This document shows, piece after piece, positions 6,818 to 11,867 of a stretch of DNA of 14,570 nucleotides. The DNA lies in contig CAMMBX010000018.1 of the NCBI GenBank assembly GCA_946494345.1, positions 1-14,570 of the forward strand, in the 5' to 3' direction. Each line of letters begins with the position of its first letter. The first letter of the stretch is position 1. This DNA is from an uncultured Mycoplasmatota bacterium (GTDB lineage Bacteria > Bacillota_I > Bacilli_A > RF39 > UBA660). A program made the translations under genes and the position numbers. Below the pieces are notes generated by a model. The model was not told the origin of the DNA. It saw only the letters and a list, made by a program, of their open reading frames with translations, and made no database searches.

Positions 6818-7714
6818 ATGAATATAGACTTTGAATTATATAGAGTTTTTTATGTTGTGGCAAATCATAGTAATATTACGAAAGCGAGTGAAGAGTTAAA
6901 TATATCCCAGCCTGCTATAAGTAAATCAATTAAAAATCTTGAAGAACAACTAGGTGGTCAATTGTTTGTAAGAACAAAAAGAGGTGTTATTCTTACGGAA
7001 GAAGGAAAAGAGTTCTATAGTTATATTAAACAGGCTATTGAATATATTAATAATGCTGAAAATAAATTTACTGATCTTATTAATTTAGAAACAGGATGTA
7101 TAAAGATTGGTATTAGTACTACATTAACTAAAGAATTTTTACTTCCATATTTAGAGAGATTTCATTCTTTATATCCTAAAATAGATATACAAATTATAAC
7201 TAGTTTAACTTCTGAATTAATGCCTAAATTAAAGGGCGGTTTAGTTGATTTAATAATATTAAACTTAAATGATAAAGTTTATGGTAACGATGTAGATATA
7301 ATTAAATGTAGAAAAGTAAATGATTGCTTTGTAGTAAGTGATAAGTATAAAGATTTAGTTAATAAAGAAATATCTTTAAAAGAGTTAAATAATTATCCTT
7401 TAATATTACAAGCGAAAGGTTCAAATATTAGAGAGTTTTTAGATGATGTTGCAAGAGAAAATGGTGTTATTCTTAGACCAAATATTGAATTAGCAAGTTA
7501 TTCCCTTGTTGTTGAATTTTCTAAAATAGGGTGGGGAATAGGTTATGTAACTAAAGAATATATAAAAGATGAAATAAATAATAAAGAGTTATTTGTGTTA
7601 AATATAAAAGAAAAAATACCTAGTAGGTATGTTGGAATAGCATTATTAAAAAATCATGTGCCTAGTTTTAGTACAAAGAAACTTATTGAGATTATTACTG
7701 ATCATAATGCTTAA
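6818..7714 (+). CDS. LysR-family transcriptional regulator
   Basis: DNA-binding regulator of 298 aa, the normal LysR length. The N-terminal winged helix-turn-helix is unmistakable: helix-turn-helix at about 19-38 (NITKASEELNISQPAISKSI), then LEEQLGGQLFVRTKRGVILTEEG. Residues from about 90 form the effector-binding, periplasmic-binding-protein-like domain, beginning IKIGIST. The ligand cannot be inferred. The TGGAGG ribosome site lies five bases before the ATG. It diverges from coaE with an 88-base gap, so it might regulate that operon or itself. CoA genes are not a usual LysR target, so autoregulation is at least as likely. It converges with the unknown gene on its right, and no clear terminator lies in the 19-base gap. 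Confidence 0.95.
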   Translation: MNIDFELYRVFYVVANHSNITKASEELNISQPAISKSIKNLEEQLGGQLFVRTKRGVILTEEGKEFYSYIKQAIEYINNAENKFTDLINLETGCIKIGISTTLTKEFLLPYLERFHSLYPKIDIQIITSLTSELMPKLKGGLVDLIILNLNDKVYGNDVDIIKCRKVNDCFVVSDKYKDLVNKEISLKELNNYPLILQAKGSNIREFLDDVARENGVILRPNIELASYSLVVEFSKIGWGIGYVTKEYIKDEINNKELFVLNIKEKIPSRYVGIALLKNHVPSFSTKKLIEIITDHNA

Positions 7715-7733
7715 AATATTAGTTTTATAAATA

Positions 7734-9041
7734 TCAATTAAAATAGTACCTAATATATTTTTGATTAATCCAGTTATCTTTTATTAAGATTTTACCTTTT
7801 CCTTCATATTTTGCTAATTCATTATCTAAATGTTTACTGACAAAGTAGGAATTAAAATTAATTTCTGATAATTTATCCTTGTTTTTGTCATATATAATTC
7901 TAGGAATAATATGTAAATTCCAGCCTTTTTTTAAATATTCAGAAAATTCTGTTATTCCATTTAAAGAAGAAGTTGTTATAGTATTATCTACTGTGGATTC
8001 GATTTTATGAAAGCCAGAAAATCTTACTAATACATCTCTTATATCATTCATAGTTAGATGTCTTAATTGCATGATAATTTCATTTTTATGAGAAGATTCA
8101 TTCACTCTGGCAAATGATGAATGTAATGCTGTTTCTGCGGCCAAATGACCAATAATTAATGTGATAAGTTTTTTTTGATAACTTCTTTCAGGGTGAGGCC
8201 ATTCTATTTCAGAAGAAGTTATCATTTTTTTATATTCTTCCTCATCCATATTTAAAATATTCTTACATCGCTTTATATCATATTCTACTTCAGGTGTAAT
8301 AATTGTAGGAAGTTTATATATTAAATGTGAGTAATTTTGAAATTCATCATAAGTAATATATCCTCGTTTTAATATATTACTAATATGTTTATAATGATTT
8401 ATATTTGGTACTTTCTTATTATGTTCTAAAAAATCACATATTTTGTAGAAAGAATAGACTAAATTCCCTGTTTTATGACCAAGACCAGTATTATATAAAT
8501 ATCCATTAGGAGTTATATACCATGAATTTGGCCAATTAACTGTTATTCCATCACTTTTAGGAAGAATTGTTATTGCTTGCTTTATTTCAATTTCATTTAA
8601 TATCATTCTTATTTCTTGTTGAGTGCTTAATAGAAATTCTTTATAATTTGGATAAAAGCTAATTAAATAATTAATATTATAATATATTTTTTTTAATACA
8701 CATTGTAAATTCCAAGATGATAAATCTATTTTTTCTTTTAAATCATAATGGGTTTCAAAATACCATTCATCTTTATGCTGAAAAAACTCTTCATTACTTA
8801 ACCGAGTCTCATATGATGATAAATTATATTCAGGTGTCTTCATCATTAAATTTTCATTAAGAGCAACTATTAATTCATCTATTTTATTTAATTTTGGAAA
8901 TAAGTTACCTATTTTTTTTAAAAGATTATCAGAAAAAGTTATATTGCTTGTAAATAAGTCTTGCTTTTTATCAAAAGATTCTCTAATTAAATAGGTTTTA
9001 AAATCTTTTAATTTTTCTAATTCTGAAAAGTATTTGTACAT
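7734..9041 (-). CDS. Protein of unknown function (435 aa)
   Basis: I do not recognise the family. It starts with an ATG after AGGAAGTGG, and no signal peptide or membrane helix is seen, so it is probably cytoplasmic. It is rich in Tyr, Trp, Ile and Asn. The most family-like stretches are WPNSWYITPNGYLYNTG.GHK (170-190), with its Trp/Gly spacing, GHLAAETALHSSFARVNESSHKNE (split around 298-321), and a C-terminal SYFVSKHLDNELAKY (398-412). His-rich motifs such as GHLAAE could bind a metal, but no known catalytic set is apparent. SYFV.(R/K)H also occurs in the unknown protein encoded at 61-1140. It borders the rearranged tRNA-Thr region, so it may be accessory. The stop is TGA. Confidence 0.8.
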   Translation of the reverse strand: MYKYFSELEKLKDFKTYLIRESFDKKQDLFTSNITFSDNLLKKIGNLFPKLNKIDELIVALNENLMMKTPEYNLSSYETRLSNEEFFQHKDEWYFETHYDLKEKIDLSSWNLQCVLKKIYYNINYLISFYPNYKEFLLSTQQEIRMILNEIEIKQAITILPKSDGITVNWPNSWYITPNGYLYNTGLGHKTGNLVYSFYKICDFLEHNKKVPNINHYKHISNILKRGYITYDEFQNYSHLIYKLPTIITPEVEYDIKRCKNILNMDEEEYKKMITSSEIEWPHPERSYQKKLITLIIGHLAAETALHSSFARVNESSHKNEIIMQLRHLTMNDIRDVLVRFSGFHKIESTVDNTITTSSLNGITEFSEYLKKGWNLHIIPRIIYDKNKDKLSEINFNSYFVSKHLDNELAKYEGKGKILIKDNWINQKYIRYYFN

Positions 9042-9076
9042 TAAACCACTTCCTATAACTTTTTCGATTGATACTT

Positions 9077-9106
9077 ATTATACTACTGTTTAATAATAGT
9101 TCACAA
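9077..9106 (-). promoter_or_regulatory. Possible promoter of the 435-aa gene
   Basis: On the minus strand TTGTGA (9101-9106), an 18-base spacer and a perfect TATAAT (9077-9082) lie about 35 bases before the ATG. Confidence 0.45.
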
Positions 9107-9173
9107 CAATTTATTGTTTTCATGCTTCTATGATGTTATCGATGAATATGTGGCTTTTTTAAATTGACAAAAT

Positions 9174-9208
9174 AAAACTACTTTCAATTTAATTTTGAGA
9201 GTAGTTTT
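9174..9208. terminator. Terminator hairpin (copy of the tRNA terminator)
   Basis: AAAACTACTTTC (9174-9185) pairs with GAGAGTAGTTTT (9197-9208) over 12 bp with one G-T pair. A T-rich flank follows on both strands. It may now end the transcript of the deoxyribosyltransferase-like gene on the minus strand. Confidence 0.65.
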
Positions 9209-9215
9209 ATATTAT

Positions 9216-9232
9216 CTCGAAAAAAGTTCGAG
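9216..9232. other. Short hairpin CTCGAA / TTCGAG
   Basis: A perfect 6-bp stem with an AAAAG loop. Equivalent hairpins lie after both tRNA-Thr genes (10617-10633, 11664-11679), always between the tRNA 3' end and the terminator. Confidence 0.55.
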
Positions 9233-9377
9233 TATTAATTCATATGGTGCTGATGAGGAAGTTATCTACAACTTTTTATAAAATGATTGATATAAAAATA
9301 AACATCTAAATTCCTTTAGTAAACGGATACGTAACAATATTTTGCTAAATATGGCATACTATTATCAGTTAAAAATC

Positions 9378-10430
9378 TCAATGCTTTGATAATGTTTTAT
9401 CTAATCCTGAAAAATAATCAACTACATCTATTAACCATTTTTCATTTGGTTCTTGAATAAATTCAATCTTTTTCTTCTTTGCTAATAGAAATCCTATCTC
9501 AAACATAACTGTATTTCCAATATATCCATCTTTATCACAAATTAAAATATTCTCGGATTTCAAACATTTTTCAATAAAATCTGACTCTATTACAATAGGA
9601 TCATCACTTACATCATCTTCAAAAACTATAAAACCATTTTCAGATAGTTTTACATTTGATAATTTAGGTGCTAAGACTTTATAACCATTTTCTTCTAATT
9701 GTAATTTTTTTTCTTTAATTACTACCAATTGTTTTCTCAAACTGCCTAACAATGAAATTGTATTTTTTTCATCTTTTTGATTTTCTACATGCAAATTAAA
9801 TTCTAGATTTCTATCAACACCTATATTACTTTCATCATCAACAATTATTTCTCCATATTTTCCTGGCAACATTTTTAATTTATATTTTTCAAATAGATAT
9901 GGATATGCTAAAGTTCTAATTATTTCTAGAGGAAATTGTACAACTTCTTTATAACCATTATTATTTTTTTTGGAAATGCATGACATTAACCATTCTGATT
10001 CATCTATAGCATTCCAGAGGAAAATTTCTTGATTCATTGCCATTAAATATCCTAATATAAACATTGTATATTTATCTAAACTACCATCCGAATTACAAAC
10101 ATAAACTACATCACTTTTTAAACAGTTATCTATCTGCTTAATTATATCTTCTGAAGATAAATTAGGTAAATTAGATTTTTTGGGTATTCCATTATCATCA
10201 AATATTTTTCTTAATTCTTTATCATCAATTAATATGGGACCTTTTGTACCAAAAAAATATGCAATATTTCTTAATATGATTTCTTTTTCTTCATCATCTA
10301 TTTGATATTTATCGCAATAATATGAATTAACATTTTGTGACAAAAATAAATATTTCATGAACACCATATTATAAATATTATTCCCTATTAATGCAATATC
10401 AATATAACCATCAGTAATTTCTTTTCTCAA
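9378..10430 (-). CDS. Tandem nucleoside 2-deoxyribosyltransferase-like protein (two repeated halves)
   Basis: A soluble protein of 350 aa with two copies of one domain. The C-terminal half (about 224-330) has the nucleoside 2-deoxyribosyltransferase-like layout: ISLLGSLR, E..GY.V..P, CLKSENILICDKDGYIGN (289-306), then MFEIGFLLA (309-317). Glu311 in FEIG sits where the catalytic Glu is expected. The N-terminal half (about 10-140) repeats it: IDIALIGN, CLKSDVVYVCNSDG (103-116) and MFILGYLMA (123-131), but Ile125 replaces that Glu, so this half is probably inactive. The likely role is nucleoside/nucleotide N-glycosyl cleavage or transfer, or sensing of a nucleotide-type ligand. The start is a TTG (10428-10430) directly after an in-frame TGA, with GGTG just upstream; Met22 is an alternative. 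The stop is TGA. It sits in the rearranged accessory region. Confidence 0.75.
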   Translation of the reverse strand: MRKEITDGYIDIALIGNNIYNMVFMKYLFLSQNVNSYYCDKYQIDDEEKEIILRNIAYFFGTKGPILIDDKELRKIFDDNGIPKKSNLPNLSSEDIIKQIDNCLKSDVVYVCNSDGSLDKYTMFILGYLMAMNQEIFLWNAIDESEWLMSCISKKNNNGYKEVVQFPLEIIRTLAYPYLFEKYKLKMLPGKYGEIIVDDESNIGVDRNLEFNLHVENQKDEKNTISLLGSLRKQLVVIKEKKLQLEENGYKVLAPKLSNVKLSENGFIVFEDDVSDDPIVIESDFIEKCLKSENILICDKDGYIGNTVMFEIGFLLAKKKKIEFIQEPNEKWLIDVVDYFSGLDKTLSKH

Positions 10431-10476
10431 TCACACCACATCCTGTTTTAAGCATTAAAATATATTATATAATATC

Positions 10477-10575
10477 TTATGAGTAAAATCCATAATATTT
10501 TATTGCGACAAAATATTTAACCTCCTAGGTATTATGACGCAAGCATCAAAATTGCCAGCAAGGATTTTTGGTACA
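10477..10575 (-). other. GC-richer segment upstream of the deoxyribosyltransferase-like gene, possible gene or repeat remnant
   Basis: Bases about 10516-10570 are clearly less AT-rich than the surroundings and contain CCTCCTAGG, GACGCAAGCATC and TTGCCAGCAAGG. On the minus strand one frame reads VPKILAGNFDACVIIPRR and on to a TAA. Another reads NPCWQF, stop, CLRHNT, stop, EVKYFVAIKYYGFYS, stop at 10477-10479. No start codon with a ribosome site supports either. It looks like the remains of a gene or a dispersed repeat. Together with 10431-10476, this interval must hold the promoter of the downstream gene. Confidence 0.35.
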
Positions 10576-10577
10576 AT

Positions 10578-10603
10578 AAAAAATCAGTCATATTTCAGAC
10601 TGA
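10578..10603 (-). terminator. Terminator of tRNA-Thr copy 1
   Basis: On the minus strand TCAGTC, an 8-base loop and GACTGA are followed by TTTTTT. It lies about 40 bases after the tRNA 3' end and differs in sequence from the terminator after copy 2, although the tRNA genes are nearly identical. Confidence 0.75.
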
Positions 10604-10616
10604 ACTATATATTATC

Positions 10617-10633
10617 GTTCGAATAGTTCGAAC
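10617..10633. other. Hairpin GTTCGAA / TTCGAAC after tRNA-Thr copy 1
   Basis: A perfect 7-bp stem with a TAG loop lies 11 bases past the CCA end of the tRNA. It occupies the same place as the CTCGAA-type hairpins at 9216-9232 and 11664-11679, and could be a processing or stabilising element of the tRNA precursor. Confidence 0.5.
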
Positions 10634-10644
10634 AGATTTCCCAA

Positions 10645-10718
10645 TGGTGCCGGAAGTAAGAATTGAACTTACCGCTGATCCTTACCAAGGATCTGTTTTA
10701 CCACTAAACTATACCGGC
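10645..10718 (-). tRNA. tRNA-Thr(GGT), copy 1
   Basis: A 74-base cloverleaf with encoded CCA. Acceptor GCCGGTA / TTCCGGC, D stem GTTT/AAAC, anticodon stem GATCC/GGATC around loop TTGGTAA (anticodon GGT, reading ACC/ACU), four-base variable loop AGCG, T arm GTAAG/CTTAC with loop TTCAATT, discriminator A. The acceptor stem has a U6-U67 mismatch, which copy 2 shares. The D arm resembles Gly/Gln-type tRNAs, but the anticodon is clear. It has its own promoter and terminator and is probably functional. Confidence 0.92.
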
Positions 10719-10730
10719 AACTACATTTAA

Positions 10731-10759
10731 ATTTTAGCATAGTTCATCATCATAATCAA
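10731..10759 (-). promoter_or_regulatory. Promoter of tRNA-Thr copy 1
   Basis: On the minus strand TTGATT (10754-10759), a 17-base spacer ending in TATGC, and TAAAAT (10731-10736) lie 12 bases before the mature tRNA 5' end. The TG one base upstream of the -10 box gives it an extended form. Confidence 0.75.
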
Positions 10760-10768
10760 TAAACTTTT

Positions 10769-10796
10769 TTGACTTAATTTTTAAATATGATATGAT
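10769..10796 (+). promoter_or_regulatory. Promoter of the 153-aa gene (duplicate of the tkt promoter)
   Basis: TTGACT (10769-10774), a 16-base spacer and TATGAT (10791-10796) lie 23 bases before the ATG. The -35 box is nine bases from that of the divergent tRNA promoter. The same arrangement precedes transketolase. Confidence 0.8.
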
Positions 10797-10819
10797 AGTA
10801 TTAACTAAGGAGTGATAAT

Positions 10820-11281
10820 ATGAATATAATTAATACAGAAATGCTAGTATCAGCTTTATTTGTTTTAGGTTTTGATAAAGTTGATCCGTTACTTTTTACA
10901 TATACTTTAGCACATTTATCAAAAGATAATACTGCTAACTTTGAATTTATTGACAGCAGTTTTTCACCTCTTTTTGATAAGATTATTGATTATACTGGAG
11001 GAGTATTTTCACTTAAAGAGGGAATTGCTCTTGAAACTGTAGTTACTCCAAATTTAAATAATGATTGGACTTTAAGAAAGGCTTTATCTACTAATAAAGA
11101 ATTATTACGCTCTTTGAATTTCTTAGATTTTAAAGAAATTGTTATGAAAAAGATAGATTCGCTTGGCTTAGATAGAATAGACCAACTAGGTTACTTATTT
11201 AGCGATAAAGAAATAACACTTGTTGGTGAAATGTTTGGAGCAGATGATAATAACATTTTTGTAAAAAAACGCGTTAATTAG
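10820..11281 (+). CDS. Protein of unknown function (153 aa) under a duplicated tkt promoter
   Basis: I do not recognise this protein. It has a strong AAGGAGTGAT ribosome site and an ATG, both identical to those of transketolase because the upstream region is a direct repeat. It ends with TAG. The sequence has no signal peptide, membrane helix or cysteine. The pattern suggests an alpha-helical soluble protein with many Leu, Ile, Asp and Phe residues: LVSALFVLGFDKVDPLLF (9-26), EIVMKKIDSLGLDRIDQLGY (around 106-125), and a polar tail ending VKKRVN. It shares no similarity with the transketolase N-terminus, so the match stops at the start codon. A decayed gene follows it. Confidence 0.8.
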   Translation: MNIINTEMLVSALFVLGFDKVDPLLFTYTLAHLSKDNTANFEFIDSSFSPLFDKIIDYTGGVFSLKEGIALETVVTPNLNNDWTLRKALSTNKELLRSLNFLDFKEIVMKKIDSLGLDRIDQLGYLFSDKEITLVGEMFGADDNNIFVKKRVN

Positions 11282-11293
11282 ATTTTAAAAGAA

Positions 11294-11619
11294 ATGGGAG
11301 ATTATATATATTTTTAAATATCATTCTACTAAATATAGAATATTTAATAATTTGGTGAGGAATTATTTTGGTATATATTTAATTGGACAAGGTGACATTA
11401 CTTAAAGGATTAAATTAATATAATATTAATTATGATACTGATAATAGCTTAAAAGTTCCTCATATAATAGTATCCTTAAGTGAAGATGCTAGTGCTAATG
11501 ATTCTAAAGATTTAGATGAACCTATTAAAGTAAGAGGAAGATTTTATTATTTTATAAAATATAATGGAAAAGAATATGTATTATTTGAACCATATCTTGA
11601 TTATGTAAAGAAACTATAA
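11294..11619 (+). pseudogene. Decayed gene fragment of unknown function
   Basis: The stretch reads as protein only if several frames are joined. ATG at 11294 gives MGDYIYF then a stop. A shift at the T run (about 11310) opens a frame to TAA at 11400-11402 containing FKYHSTKYRIFNNLVRNYFG. From 11419 another frame runs 66 codons to TAA at 11617-11619, with LKVPHIIVSLSEDASANDS and FYYFIKYNGKEYVLFEPYL, and no start codon or ribosome site. The last part has convincing protein-like composition. I infer a small gene broken by at least two frameshifts. A non-ATG start for the last part is the alternative. The original function is not recognisable. Confidence 0.45.
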
Positions 11620-11621
11620 TT

Positions 11622-11654
11622 AAAACTACTTTCATTTACTTTGAGAGTAGTTTT
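11622..11654. terminator. Terminator of tRNA-Thr copy 2 (bidirectional)
   Basis: AAAACTACTTTC (11622-11633) pairs with GAGAGTAGTTTT (11643-11654) over 12 bp with one G-T pair. It starts three bases after the stop of the decayed gene and can serve both that strand (TTTTT follows) and the tRNA on the minus strand. A copy lies at 9174-9208. Confidence 0.75.
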
Positions 11655-11663
11655 TAATATTAT

Positions 11664-11679
11664 CTCGAAAAAGTTCGGG
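11664..11679. other. Hairpin CTCGAA / TTCGGG after tRNA-Thr copy 2
   Basis: A 6-bp stem including one G-T pair, with an AAAG loop, between the tRNA 3' end and its terminator. It is equivalent to the hairpins at 9216-9232 and 10617-10633. Confidence 0.5.
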
Positions 11680-11691
11680 TATTAATTAATA

Positions 11692-11765
11692 TGGTGCTGG
11701 AAGTAAGAATTGAACTTACCGCTGATCCTTACCAAGGATCTGTTTTACCACTAAACTATACCGGC
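11692..11765 (-). tRNA. tRNA-Thr(GGT), copy 2
   Basis: Identical to copy 1 except for one base in the 3' acceptor strand (TTCCAGC instead of TTCCGGC). This turns the C3-G70 pair into a C-A mismatch, in addition to the shared U6-U67 mismatch. The anticodon arm, D arm and T arm are intact and CCA is encoded. Two mismatches in a seven-pair acceptor stem, together with a weaker -10 box, suggest reduced function or early decay. Confidence 0.85.
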
Positions 11766-11777
11766 AACTACATCTAA

Positions 11778-11806
11778 ACTTTAGCATAGTTCACCTTCAT
11801 AATCAA
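11778..11806 (-). promoter_or_regulatory. Promoter of tRNA-Thr copy 2
   Basis: On the minus strand TTGATT (11801-11806), a 17-base spacer and TAAAGT (11778-11783). The -10 box is one base further from consensus than the TAAAAT of copy 1. Confidence 0.65.
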
Positions 11807-11816
11807 TAAACTTTTT

Positions 11817-11844
11817 TTGACTTAATTCTTAAATGTGATATGAT
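11817..11844 (+). promoter_or_regulatory. Promoter of transketolase
   Basis: TTGACT (11817-11822), a 16-base spacer and TATGAT (11839-11844) lie 23 bases before the ATG. Confidence 0.8.
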
Positions 11845-11867
11845 AGTATTAACTAAGGAGTGATAAT

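Larger units (their letters stand above)
9172..9251 (-). repeat. Partial third copy of the tRNA-Thr 3' flank
   Basis: Read against 11620-11699, this segment keeps the same order: an AAAACTACTTTC...GAGAGTAGTTTT hairpin, a CTCGAA...TTCGAG hairpin, the spacer TATTAATT.ATATGGTGCTG, and the final bases of a tRNA (AGCACCA on the minus strand). The match stops inside the tRNA acceptor end, so no tRNA gene remains here. It is a duplicated or left-over tRNA terminator region. Confidence 0.75.
9042..9377. other. Gene-free interval between two unknown genes
   Basis: This 336-base stretch holds a promoter for the gene ending at 7734, a partial copy of the tRNA-Thr 3' flank (9172-9251), and the 16-base sequence AGTTATCTACAACTTT (9260-9275) that recurs inverted at 8-23. 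Bases 9286-9377, downstream of the deoxyribosyltransferase-like gene, show no coding or clear structure. Confidence 0.6.
10644..10822. repeat. Direct repeat, copy 1: tRNA-Thr plus divergent promoter and leader
   Basis: This matches 11691-11870 with seven substitutions and one 1-base indel (six versus seven T in a T run), counted by eye. The unit contains the whole tRNA gene, its promoter, a divergent promoter, the ribosome site and the start codon of the following gene. The last 24 bases, TATTAACTAAGGAGTG plus ATAATATG, are identical in both copies. Similarity ends at the ATG. Confidence 0.95.

Noticed and set aside
9262..9270. DnaA box (TTATCTACA)
   Set aside because: It is a single site one mismatch from TTATCCACA, without a cluster of boxes, an unwinding region or dnaA/dnaN nearby. 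It belongs to the repeated sequence shared with the window's left edge.
9286..9312. Tiny reading frame on the minus strand (ATG, 9 codons) after an AAAGGA
   Set aside because: Too short, with no downstream gene that it could regulate; a chance match in AT-rich DNA.
1676..10430. Use of TGA as tryptophan (Mollicutes code 4)
   Set aside because: Several genes end in TGA soon followed by TAA, which does not itself exclude code 4. But all tryptophans in the recognised proteins are TGG, all conserved proteins are full length with TGA as stop, and the coaE/coaD ATGA overlap is normal for the standard code.
9172..11699. Integrative element with attL/attR at tRNA-Thr
   Set aside because: The direct repeats resemble attachment sites, but the shared segment is mostly tRNA downstream flank rather than a tRNA core, and there is no integrase or excisionase. 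It is kept only as a possible explanation.
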